DNA of 64,000 nucleotides from positions 3,038,001 to 3,102,000 of the forward strand of contig NZ_CP118615.1 of the NCBI RefSeq assembly GCF_028993575.1, read 5' to 3'. Both the position numbers and the translations under genes were made by a program. This document shows positions 54,101 through 62,664 of this stretch, one piece after another (the first letter of the stretch is position 1; each line of letters opens with the position of its first letter). Source of the stretch: Micromonospora cathayae. GTDB lineage: Bacteria; Actinomycetota; Actinomycetes; Mycobacteriales; Micromonosporaceae. Below the pieces are notes generated by a model. The model was not told where the DNA came from. It did not search any database and was given only the letters and a program-made list of their open reading frames with translations.

Positions 54101-54648
54101 TGCTGCGGGCCCTGGCCGGGATCGTGCACCACAGCGGCACGCTGGCCTGGAACGGGGATCCGGTCACCGAGCCGGAGGTGTTCCTGCGGCCCAACCAGGT
54201 CGGCTACGTCGGCCAGCTGCCCCGGGTGCTCTCCGGCACGGTCGCCGACAACATCGCGCTCGGGCACGAGGTGGACGCGGACGGCGCGGTGTCGACCGCC
54301 CAGTTGGAGCACGACCTGGCGGCGGCCGGTGGCGGGCTGGGGCTGCTGATCGGGCACAAGGGCACCCGGCTGTCCGGTGGGCAGTTGCAGCGGCTCGCGT
54401 TGGCCCGGGCGTTGGCGCCGCGTACCGAACTGCTGATCGCCGACGACGTCTCCTCGGCCCTGGACGTCACCACCGAGCTGGCGCTCTGGTCGGCGCTGCG
54501 GGCGTCCGGGGTGACCGTGGTCGGTTCCACGTCGAAACGGGCGGCGCTGCTCCAGGCCGACCACGTGGTGGTGCTGATCGGCGGCACGGTGGCCGACCAG
54601 GGTCGCTGGCAGGACCTGGCGGACCGCTGGTCCCACCTGGCCGGCTGA
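51136..54648 (+). CDS. Fused double ABC exporter (ABC-TMD, NBD, ABC-TMD, NBD)
   Basis: A single 1170-residue chain with two complete ABC exporter halves, each with about six membrane helices and an ATP-binding domain. NBD1 (about 330-560) has Walker A GRTGSGKST, signature LSAGQ, Walker B VVILDEATARLD and H-loop AHRLSS. NBD2 (about 930-1165) has Walker A GPVGAGKSS and signature LSGGQ. Its Walker B reads LLIADDVSSALD with Asp in place of the catalytic Glu, and the H-loop His is replaced (VVGSTSKR). One site is thus canonical and one degenerate, as in heterodimeric exporters. ATG 51136 follows a strong GGAGGT. The substrate is not evident. Confidence 0.9.
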   Translation: MRLLRDLWVAAPRRMGLVAVLIVLGAAGQAAASALAGPVLVNRSGGLFTLLAVALAAAVLTDVAIGLVMAGLTADWTADVRRRLCRVAFGQDLPTLEGTPVGELLDRIDGDVYQVGAELRGVGVRLTQALATGVLSTAVALLVWWPAGVGMLALTVLLVFLLRKPTGRIGPARMAEEEAWSDLAAVMEESIHGQDDVRTTLARPYVLRLYAQRAARVLRRGRRVWLLTARVTTVAAGVTRAGIAAVVLGGGWALVTGQVDAARLTAVWLLALAFGGTVEHATRMVPQLQHALGAWARVQLLADARQEPAGGASPVPGNLEIRGLTFRYPTSDHGRGPALRDVHLTFAPGRSYALIGRTGSGKSTLAKVLSRAVDLPTATVFLAGTDLLDLDVEHLRRFVAVVPQRTEILAGTLAENVALFDPALLDDATRALHELGLDGWLAELPDGVHTRLGEGGYVLSAGQEQLVAFARILVRDPHVVILDEATARLDPVTEARVQRATERLLADRIGIVIAHRLSSVRQCDEVVVMADGAVVEAGPLHESERFATLLAASHAASYAHAGGGAGGGVDLLTGPEPDDPWPLPGPAPAGANAPVAGPDGRSKATAPPLPPAPSAGTLREIARLVVNDPRYGLVALVLFTAGGVLGLDGSVLPWLWADLVDGAGSVWLPALGIATALLVTLPVPYYTNLWFPQWWVRQTLRIGARLVHGQTGPRRVSGHTPAEVVAQGGDTERVVMLADNVMDNATSIVLVVVMTAVSGSVVPGLFFLGTMLVSGLAATLFGPRLERSARDTVAARAAFATALVSSLSAARTVKLAGATRPVLRHLAGLDTVRSDRQRREIVMQVWSRSTPALISGLLPIGAWALFLTGGLSAGATLIAVSTLGAARWFAWTTASLVSQYPSAKVWTRRTVAMAGVGTYSAAVPGLDLAAGTAPAPEPAPRRPLRRLTLTGFGAVHEDGTVAVRDVDLSVDRGQLVLVVGPVGAGKSSLLRALAGIVHHSGTLAWNGDPVTEPEVFLRPNQVGYVGQLPRVLSGTVADNIALGHEVDADGAVSTAQLEHDLAAAGGGLGLLIGHKGTRLSGGQLQRLALARALAPRTELLIADDVSSALDVTTELALWSALRASGVTVVGSTSKRAALLQADHVVVLIGGTVADQGRWQDLADRWSHLAG

Positions 54649-54718
54649 CCCGTCGGCCCCCGTCCGGCCCCGGCGGTCGGGCTCCGGCCGGGGGCGGGCC
54701 GGTACGGGTCGGCGGCCG

Positions 54719-54760
54719 ACGGTCCGGGTCCCGCCCGCGCACCGGCGGGACCCGGACCGT
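54719..54760. terminator. Strong terminator between convergent genes
   Basis: A 17-bp perfect stem: 54719-54735 (ACGGTCCGGGTCCCGCC) and 54744-54760, with an 8-base loop. It separates the ABC exporter gene from the convergent OYE-like gene. Confidence 0.85.
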
Positions 54761-54763
54761 GGG

Positions 54764-55828
54764 TCAGAGCGCGCGGGCGTACTGCTGGGGCCGGCTCGTG
54801 GCGGCACCCAACTTGGCCGCCGCCCGGTGTGCCCAGTACGGGTCGCGCAGCAGTTCCCGGCCGAGCAGCACCAGGTCGGCCTCGCCGTCGGCGACGATCC
54901 GCTCGGCCTGCTCCGGCTCCACGATCAACCCGACCGCACCGGTGGGCACCCCGGCCTCCCGGCGGACCCGGGCCGCCAGCGGCACCTGGTAGCCCGGCCC
55001 GACCGGGATGTCCGCCCGGGCCGTCGCCCCACCCGACGAGCAGTCGACCAGGTCCACCCCGACCCGGGCCAGTTCGCCGGCCAGCACCACGCTGTCGTCG
55101 ACCGTCCAGCCGTCGTCGACCCAGTCGGTGGCGGAGATCCGGGCCAGCACCGGCACGTCCTCGCCGACGGCCGCGCGGACCGTCCGGGCCACCTCCAGCG
55201 TCAGCCGCATCCGGCCGGCCCGGTCCCCGCCGTAGCCGTCGGTGCGGTGGTTGGTCAGCGGGGAGAGGAACTCGTGCAGCAGGTAGCCGTGCGCGGCATG
55301 GATCTCCACGGCGGCGAAACCGGCGTCCACCGCCCGGACCGCCGCCGTACCGAACGCCTCGACGACGGTGTCGATGCCGGCCGCGTCCAGCGCGGTCGGG
55401 GTCCGGTAGTCGGGTACGAAGGGCTCCGCGCCGGGGCCGACCGGTGTCCAGCCGCCCTCGGCGTCCGGCACCCCGCCGCGCTCCGGCGCCCACGGCCGGT
55501 AGGTGGACGCCTTGAAACCGGCGTGCGCCAGCTGGACCGCCGGCACCGACCCGTGCGCGGTCAGGAACGCGGTGACCGGCCGCCACGCGTCGACGTGCGC
55601 GCCGGACCACAGGCCGGTGTCCTGCGGGCTGATCCGGCCCTCGGGGAGTACCGCGGTGGCCTCGGTCAGCAGCAGGCCGACGCCGCCCACCGCGCGGGAA
55701 CCGAGGTGCACCCGGTGCCACTCGTTGGGCAGGCCGTCCTCGGCGCTGTACTGGCACATCGGGGCCAGGGCGACCCGGTTGGGCAGGGTGACGCCGCGCA
55801 GGGTCAGCGGGGTGAACAGGGCGCTCAT
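54764..55828 (-). CDS. Old-yellow-enzyme-family NADH:flavin oxidoreductase (YqjM-like)
   Basis: A 354-residue FMN TIM-barrel enzyme, an ene-reductase type. The features are LPNRVALAPMCQYSAEDG with the Cys typical of thermophilic-like/YqjM OYEs, VQLAHAGFKAST (His of the substrate site), EIHAAHGYLLHEFLSPLTNHRTDGYGG and VGLIVEPEQAERIV. ATG 55828 follows CTGGAGAGAG. The gene lies 40 bases after the symporter gene on the same strand, so the two may be co-transcribed. The physiological substrate is unknown. Confidence 0.9.
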   Translation of the reverse strand: MSALFTPLTLRGVTLPNRVALAPMCQYSAEDGLPNEWHRVHLGSRAVGGVGLLLTEATAVLPEGRISPQDTGLWSGAHVDAWRPVTAFLTAHGSVPAVQLAHAGFKASTYRPWAPERGGVPDAEGGWTPVGPGAEPFVPDYRTPTALDAAGIDTVVEAFGTAAVRAVDAGFAAVEIHAAHGYLLHEFLSPLTNHRTDGYGGDRAGRMRLTLEVARTVRAAVGEDVPVLARISATDWVDDGWTVDDSVVLAGELARVGVDLVDCSSGGATARADIPVGPGYQVPLAARVRREAGVPTGAVGLIVEPEQAERIVADGEADLVLLGRELLRDPYWAHRAAAKLGAATSRPQQYARAL

Positions 55829-55868
55829 GTGCTCTCTCCAGGAGGTGGAACGGGCGGGAACGGGTCGG

Positions 55869-57182
55869 CTACCCGCGGGACGTCGACAGCACGCCGGTGC
55901 CCGCCGCGGGTGCCACCGTCCCGACCGGCTCGGTCAGGTCCCGCCGGCCGGCGGCGTCGTACGCGCTCCGGTCGAGGATGCCCTCACGGGCGGCGACGAC
56001 GGTCGGCACCAGGGCCTGACCGGCCACGTTGGTGGCGGTGCGGATCATGTCGAGGATCGGGTCGATGGCGAGCAGCAGACCGGCCCCGGCCAGCGGCAGC
56101 CCCAGCGTGCTCAGGGTCAGGGTGAGCATCACGATGGCCCCGGTCAGGCCGGCGGTGGCGGCCGAGCCGACCACCGAGACGAAGGCGATCAGCAGGTAGT
56201 CGGTGACGCCGAGGTCGACGCCGAACACCTGGGCGACGAAGATCGCCGCGAGCGCCGGGTAGACCGCCGCGCAGCCGTCCATCTTGGTGGTCGCGCCGAA
56301 CGGCACGGCGAACGAGGCGTACTCGCGGGGCACCCCGAGCCGCTCGACGGACCGCTGGGTCACCGGCAGGGTACCCACCGAGGAACGGGACACGAAGGCC
56401 AGCTCGATGGCGGGCCAGGCCCCGGCGTAGAAGCGCAGCGGGTTGAGCCGGCCGGCGGCGAGCAGCACCACCGGGTAGATCACCAGCAGCACGATCGCGC
56501 AGCCGACGTAGACGGCGGTGGTGAAGGTGGCGAGCGGGGCGAGCAGGTCCCAGCCGTACGTGGCGACCGCGTTGCCGATCAGGCCGAGCGTGCCGAGCGG
56601 GGCGAGCCGGATCACCCACCACAGCGCCTTCTGCACGATCTCCAGCAGCGAGCGGTTCAGGGCGACGAACGGTTCGGCGGGTTCACCGACCAGCAGCGCC
56701 GCCGCGCCGACCACCAGGGCGAGGAAGACGATCTGCAGGACGTTGCCCTCGACGAACGCGCCGACCGGGTTGGTCGGCACGATGCCGGTGAGGAAGTCGG
56801 TCCAGGAGCCGGTCCGTTCCGGGGCGGTGGCCGCGGCGGTGTCCAGGGTGACGCCCCGGCCCGGGTCGGTGAGCAGCCCGAGCCCGATGCCGACGCCCAC
56901 CGCGAGCAGTGCGGTGACGCCGAACCAGAGCAGGGTCTTGCCGGCCAGCCGGGCCGCGTTGGTGACGCCGCGCAGGCTCACCACGCTGACCACGATGGCG
57001 GTGAAGACCAGTGGCGGCACGGCCAGCTTGAGCAACTGGACGAAGAGTCCGCCGACGGTGTCGAGGGTGCTGGTCAGCCAGCCCTGGTCGGTGGCGCGGG
57101 CGACGAAGCCGAGCGCCACGCCGAGGACCAGACCGAGCAGGATCTGGACGGAGAAGGGGATTCTGCGCAGGGCGGAGATCAT
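55869..57182 (-). CDS. DAACS family symporter (dicarboxylate or cystine type)
   Basis: A 437-residue membrane transporter of the dicarboxylate/amino acid:cation symporter family, which includes DctA, GltP and the cystine transporter TcyP. It has about eight helices. Conserved segments are FVQLLKLAVPPLVFTAIVVSVVSL, SRSSVGTLPVTQRSVERLGVPREYASFAVPFGATTKMDGCA (the serine-rich hairpin and the TTKMDG motif) and LAIDPILDMIRTATNVAGQ (Na+/substrate-binding DxxRTxxNV motif). A 26-codon leader peptide of the actinobacterial cysteine type lies 51 bases upstream. That favours cystine or a related sulfur amino acid as substrate, by inference. Confidence 0.88.
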   Translation of the reverse strand: MISALRRIPFSVQILLGLVLGVALGFVARATDQGWLTSTLDTVGGLFVQLLKLAVPPLVFTAIVVSVVSLRGVTNAARLAGKTLLWFGVTALLAVGVGIGLGLLTDPGRGVTLDTAAATAPERTGSWTDFLTGIVPTNPVGAFVEGNVLQIVFLALVVGAAALLVGEPAEPFVALNRSLLEIVQKALWWVIRLAPLGTLGLIGNAVATYGWDLLAPLATFTTAVYVGCAIVLLVIYPVVLLAAGRLNPLRFYAGAWPAIELAFVSRSSVGTLPVTQRSVERLGVPREYASFAVPFGATTKMDGCAAVYPALAAIFVAQVFGVDLGVTDYLLIAFVSVVGSAATAGLTGAIVMLTLTLSTLGLPLAGAGLLLAIDPILDMIRTATNVAGQALVPTVVAAREGILDRSAYDAAGRRDLTEPVGTVAPAAGTGVLSTSRG

Positions 57183-57233
57183 GACGACGTGTCCCAGGGG
57201 TGTCGGGCGGGTACGGGCGGTGTCGGGAGGTGA

Positions 57234-57314
57234 CTACCGCGCCGGACAGATGCCGCTGGCCTGCCGTCGGAGATCGACGTACAGGCGCACGGTGAGGTGC
57301 CAGACATTGGTCAT
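57234..57314 (-). promoter_or_regulatory. Cysteine-type leader peptide (26 aa) upstream of the DAACS symporter
   Basis: A 27-codon frame (ATG 57314, stop 57234-57236) ends in YVDLRRQASGIC followed by PAR. The pattern VDL(R/L)RxAS..C matches a class of short actinobacterial leader peptides found upstream of sulfur amino acid and transport genes. In mycobacteria such peptides mediate cysteine-responsive attenuation. It lies 51 bases before the symporter start on the same strand. Regulation by cysteine supply is inferred. Confidence 0.65.
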
Positions 57315-57564
57315 CGTCCGGTGACGATACGCCCGGCGGCTCCGTGATCGAAAGGAGCCCGAGCGGTGAGGATCCTTACAGGCGCGGTCGGGAACAGCCG
57401 GCCGGGTCCCGGGCGGCCGGGCGGGTCCGTGTCACGTCGGCCGGCCGGCCGACGCCGGCGCGGATATCCTGACCGTCGGTGTCGCCGTGACCCGGCCGAC
57501 GCCGCCCACCCGCCTTCCACCCGGAAGGACGACCCGCCCTTCCCACCCCCGAAGGACAGCAGCG

Positions 57565-58770
<1,206 letters not shown>

Positions 58771-58862
58771 CATGGGCACACCAGACGACCTGCGGGTCTG
58801 CCGGTGATCGTCCGGGTGTCCGGCGGTCACCGGTGCCGCACGGCGAGGAAGTGGGGCGGACA

Positions 58863-59678
58863 GTGCAGCAGGCGGACGGGGTACCGGCGGTCGACCTGAG
58901 TCGCCCGAGCGCGGCCCGGGTCTACGACTACTTCCTCGGTGGCGCGCACAACTTCGAGGTCGACCGGCAGCTCGCCGAGCAGATCGCGGCGATGACCCCG
59001 CACCTGCCCGCGACCATGCGCGCCGGCCGGGACTTCCTGCGCCGGGCGGTCCGGGTGCTGCTCGACGCCGGCATCGACCAGTTCCTCGACATCGGATCCG
59101 GCATCCCGACCGTCGGCAACGTGCACGAGGTGGCCCAGGCGACCGACCCGGCGGCGCGGGTGGTGTACGTCGACATCGACCCGGTGGCGGTGGCGCACAG
59201 CCGGGAACTGCTCGCCGGCAACGACCGGGCGACGGTGCTCCACGCCGACCTGCGTGACCCGGAGCGGATCCTCGCCGGGGCGCGGTCCGGCGGACTGCTC
59301 GACCTCGACCGTCCGGTCGGCATCCTGCTCGCCGGGGTGGTCCACTTCGTACCGGACGCCGACCGCCCGGCCGAGGTGCTGGCCACCCTGCGGGCCGCCG
59401 CCGCACCCGGCAGCTTCCTGGTGATCTCGCACTCCACCTTCGAGGACCAGCCGCAGGAGATGCTGGACGCCCAGCGGCTGTCGGCCCGCACCGACACCGA
59501 GATCACGCTGCGCTCCCGGGCCGAGATCACCGGGTTCTTCGGCGACTGGACCGTCCTCGAACCGGGCGTGGTGCACATGCCACTGTGGCGTCCCGACTCG
59601 CCGTCGGACGTCGACGACCGGCCGGAGCGGTTCGGCGCGTTCGGCGGCGTCGCCCGGCACGACCACACACCCGGCTAG
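58863..59678 (+). CDS. SAM-dependent methyltransferase, PF04672 family
   Basis: A 271-residue Rossmann-fold methyltransferase of the actinobacterial PF04672 (DUF574) family. It starts VDLSRPSAARVYDYFLGGAHNFEVDR, followed by FLDIGSGIPTVGNVHEVAQ as motif I, VVYVDIDPVAVAHS, and LAGVVHFVPDADRP. The C-terminal GFFGDWTVLEPGVV is characteristic. GTG 58863 was chosen behind GGGGCGGA; GTG 58851 is also in frame. It precedes the c-di-GMP gene by 7 bases and is likely co-transcribed. The substrate is unknown, as for most of this family. Confidence 0.87.
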   Translation: MQQADGVPAVDLSRPSAARVYDYFLGGAHNFEVDRQLAEQIAAMTPHLPATMRAGRDFLRRAVRVLLDAGIDQFLDIGSGIPTVGNVHEVAQATDPAARVVYVDIDPVAVAHSRELLAGNDRATVLHADLRDPERILAGARSGGLLDLDRPVGILLAGVVHFVPDADRPAEVLATLRAAAAPGSFLVISHSTFEDQPQEMLDAQRLSARTDTEITLRSRAEITGFFGDWTVLEPGVVHMPLWRPDSPSDVDDRPERFGAFGGVARHDHTPG

Positions 59679-59685
59679 GCACCGG

Positions 59686-61857
59686 ATGAGCAGCGCTGCC
59701 GGGGGACCGGACGCCGAGGGGTACAGCCGTCCGGGGGCGCGCCGGTACGCCGCCGACTGGGCCCGGACGGTACGCCGGCTCGGGTACGTGCCGCTGAGCG
59801 CGGGCGAGACCGAGCGGCTGCTGTTCGGGCACACCGTACGGCTGGCCCGGGCCGTCCTGGCCCGGGACTTCTCGACCCGGCCGGCCGACGAGGTCGGTCG
59901 GGCCCTGGTCGAGGCGCACCTGACCGAACCCCGGGCCGTCGACTGGTCGGTCCGGGTCCTCGGCGAGCGGTTCCTGACCGACGTCCTCCCCGACGCCGGT
60001 GACGTGCCCGCCGGGGCCGAGCGGCGGTCCCGGGTGGCTGCCCTGCAGGGGGCGCTGGCCGGCGGGTTCGCCCGGGCGCTGCGCGAACGGACGTTCACCC
60101 AGCAGGAGCGGATCGCCCGGTCGGCCTGGCAGGCGCGCGACGACGTGGAACAGGCCCTGCGCGACAGCGAGGCCCGGTTCCGGGCGGTCTTCACCGGCGC
60201 GGCGATCGGCATCGGCATCGCCGGCACCGACGGGAACATCATCGACGTCAACCAGTCCTTCGCCGACATGCTCGGCTACCAGCCCGCCGAGCTGCGGCAG
60301 ACCAACGTGGCGCGCCTGTTCCACCCCGACGACGCACCCGGGATGTGGGAGCTGTACCAGGAACTCCTCGCCGGCAAGCACGACTCGGTACGGGTGGAGA
60401 AGCGCTACCACCGCAAGGACGGCAGCGTGGTCTGGACCGACCTGGCCGTGTCGCTGATCCGGTACGACGACGGCCGGCCCCGGTTCACGGTGGCGATGAT
60501 CGAGGACATCACCGACCGGCACGAACTCCAGCAGCGGCTCCGCTACCAGGCCACCCACGATCCGCTGACCGGCCTGCCCAACCGGACGCTGTTCTTCGAG
60601 ACCCTCGGTGACCTGTTCGCCCGCGCCGAGCCGCAGCGGCGGGTCGGTGTCTGCTTCCTCGACCTGGACGGTTTCAAGGCGATCAACGACAGTCTCGGGC
60701 ACGACCTCGGCGACCGGCTGCTGGTGGTGATCGCCCAGCGGCTGGCGAACTGTGTCGCCGAGCACGGGCACCTGGTGGCCCGGATGGGCGGGGACGAGTT
60801 CGTGATCCTGGTCGACGGCGGGGACGGCCTCGACCGGGCGATCGGGGTGGCCGAGACGGCCCTGGCCGCCGTCTCCGCCCCGGTGCACGTGGCCGGGCAG
60901 CAGCTCGCCGTGTCGGCGAGCATCGGCATCGTGGACTGCGCGGTCGGCGAGACCAGCGGGTCCGAGCTGATGAAGGCCGCCGACACCACCCTCTACTGGG
61001 CCAAGGCGGAGGGGCGGGGCCGGTGGGCGGTGTACGACCCGGAGCGTGGCGCCCGGGACATCGCCCGGTCCACGCTGGCCGCGGGTCTGCCGGCGGCGCT
61101 GGAACGCGGCGAGTTCGTGCTGCACTACCAGCCGATCGTCGCGCTGCTGGACTCCTCCATGGTGGCCGTCGAGGCGCTGGTCCGCTGGCAGCACCCCGAG
61201 CTGGGCCTGCTCGGGCCGGACGGCTTCATCGGCCTGGCCGAGGAGACCGGGCTGATCGTCGCGCTCGGGCGGTGGGTCCTGGAACAGGCGTGCCGGGACG
61301 CGTACGGGTGGCTGACCGGTTTCCCCGAGGCCCGGCTGGTGGTGAGCGTCAACCTGGCCGCCCGGCAGGCCGACGACCCGGCGATCGTGGCGACCGTCGC
61401 CGGGGCGCTGGCGGCCAGCGGGCTGCCGGCCGACCTGCTCCAGTTGGAGCTGACCGAGAGCGCGGTGATGGGTACGGCCGGGGAGCCGCTGCGGTCGCTG
61501 AACCGGCTCGCCGACCTCGGCGTCCGGCTCGCCATCGACGACTTCGGTACCGGATACTCGAACCTGGCGTACCTGCGGAAGCTGCCGATCCACTCGCTGA
61601 AGCTGGCCGGTCCGTTCGTGGAGGGGATCCGCGCCGACGGGCCGGACCAACCGGCCGCCCACCGCGACGAGCGGATCGTCGACGCCCTGGTCCGGTTGGC
61701 GCACGCGGTGGAACTCTGGGTCACCGCCGAGGCGGTGGAGACCGCCGTGCAGGCCGAGCGGCTCCGGGCGTTGCGCTGCGACACCGGGCAGGGCCGGTTC
61801 TTCGGGCCCCCGGTGCCGGCCCACGACATCACCGCCCGGCTGAGAGGTGACCGGTGA
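59686..61857 (+). CDS. PAS-GGDEF-EAL cyclic-di-GMP signalling protein
   Basis: A 723-residue cytosolic protein. A helical N-terminal domain (about 1-150) precedes a PAS domain (about 160-285; ARFRAVFTGAAIGIGIAGTDG). GGDEF follows with an intact MGGDEFVIL and the LDLDGFKAINDSLGHDLGD segment. The EAL domain follows (VAVEALVRW, LELTESAVM, IDDFGTGYSNL, AEAVET, GQGRFFG). In the EAL domain the Asp of the KxD motif is Ala (SLKLAGPFV), while the EAL Glu, double Asp and Lys remain. It could thus be a cyclase with a weakened or regulatory EAL domain. ATG 59686 follows the methyltransferase gene closely. Its stop overlaps DUF456 in GTGA. Confidence 0.92.
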   Translation: MSSAAGGPDAEGYSRPGARRYAADWARTVRRLGYVPLSAGETERLLFGHTVRLARAVLARDFSTRPADEVGRALVEAHLTEPRAVDWSVRVLGERFLTDVLPDAGDVPAGAERRSRVAALQGALAGGFARALRERTFTQQERIARSAWQARDDVEQALRDSEARFRAVFTGAAIGIGIAGTDGNIIDVNQSFADMLGYQPAELRQTNVARLFHPDDAPGMWELYQELLAGKHDSVRVEKRYHRKDGSVVWTDLAVSLIRYDDGRPRFTVAMIEDITDRHELQQRLRYQATHDPLTGLPNRTLFFETLGDLFARAEPQRRVGVCFLDLDGFKAINDSLGHDLGDRLLVVIAQRLANCVAEHGHLVARMGGDEFVILVDGGDGLDRAIGVAETALAAVSAPVHVAGQQLAVSASIGIVDCAVGETSGSELMKAADTTLYWAKAEGRGRWAVYDPERGARDIARSTLAAGLPAALERGEFVLHYQPIVALLDSSMVAVEALVRWQHPELGLLGPDGFIGLAEETGLIVALGRWVLEQACRDAYGWLTGFPEARLVVSVNLAARQADDPAIVATVAGALAASGLPADLLQLELTESAVMGTAGEPLRSLNRLADLGVRLAIDDFGTGYSNLAYLRKLPIHSLKLAGPFVEGIRADGPDQPAAHRDERIVDALVRLAHAVELWVTAEAVETAVQAERLRALRCDTGQGRFFGPPVPAHDITARLRGDR

Positions 61858-62354
61858 GCCTGACCGACGCGAACACGGTGGCGACCCTGGTGGCCGCCCT
61901 GGCCATCCTCGCCGGGCTCGCCGGGGTGGTGCTGCCCGGCCTGCCGGCGCTGCCGTTGTGCTGGGGCGGGGTGCTGGTCTGGGCGCTGCTCTCCGACGCC
62001 GGGCCGGGCCGCTGGGTGGTGCTGGTCGCCGCCACCGTCGTGGTGGCCGCCGGCACCGTGGTCAAGTACCTCTGGCCGGGGCGGAACCTGAAACGGACCG
62101 GGGTGCCCACCTCGTCGCTGCTCGCCGGGGGACTGCTCGGGCTGGTCGGGTTCTTCGTGGTGCCGGTGGTCGGGCTGGTGCTCGGTTTCGTCGGCGGGGT
62201 GTGGGCGGCCGAGCGGCTGCGGCTGGGCGACTCCCGGCTCGCCTGGCCGTCGACCGTGCAGACGCTCAAGGCGGTCGGCCTGTCGATGATCGTCGAGTTC
62301 GGTGCCGGCCTGCTCGTCGCGGCGCTCTTCGTCACCGGTCTGGTCCTGACCTGA
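61854..62354 (+). CDS. DUF456 membrane protein
   Basis: A 166-residue protein with about four hydrophobic helices and the DUF456 pattern: LAGLAGVVLPGLPALPLCWGGVLVWAL, then [29 protein letters not shown] and GFVGGVWAAERLRLGD. The function is unknown; a glycine-zipper-like membrane domain is proposed for the family. GTG 61854 overlaps the stop of the c-di-GMP gene (GTGA), so translation is coupled. A long hairpin follows. Confidence 0.85.
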   Translation: MSLTDANTVATLVAALAILAGLAGVVLPGLPALPLCWGGVLVWALLSDAGPGRWVVLVAATVVVAAGTVVKYLWPGRNLKRTGVPTSSLLAGGLLGLVGFFVVPVVGLVLGFVGGVWAAERLRLGDSRLAWPSTVQTLKAVGLSMIVEFGAGLLVAALFVTGLVLT

Positions 62355-62393
62355 GCCTGCGGCGCGGCGGGGCCCCGGGGAGTCGGCGTGGGG

Positions 62394-62470
62394 CGGCGGC
62401 GGGGGACGGATGTCGGGTACGGCGCAGCGCCGTACCGGGTGAGAGAGGTGACCGACGTCCCCCGCCGCCG
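62394..62470 (+). terminator. Compound hairpin terminator after DUF456
   Basis: Outer arms CGGCGGCGGGGGACG (62394-62408) and its complement (62456-62470) pair over 15 bases. An inner hairpin GGTACGGCGC/GCGCCGTACC and a GTCGG/CCGAC segment add more pairing. It lies in the 310-base gap (62355-62664) before the glutamine-synthetase gene; the rest of the gap has no gene except a 5-codon frame at 62651. Confidence 0.75.
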
Positions 62471-62664
62471 CGGGCCGGGCGGTCCGAGCGCCCGGTGGTG
62501 GCCCGGTGGATCGGGCCTGGTCACGGGGTCAAGCATGCGTCCGGTGATGATCCGCCGGCAAGGCAATTAGGGCTGCCGCCGGTCCACGTTTCGGCACCCC
62601 ACGGACGCGGGCATTGACGGTGATCCGGTCCGGCCGGTAGACCCTTGGTGATGGAGGCCCAGCC

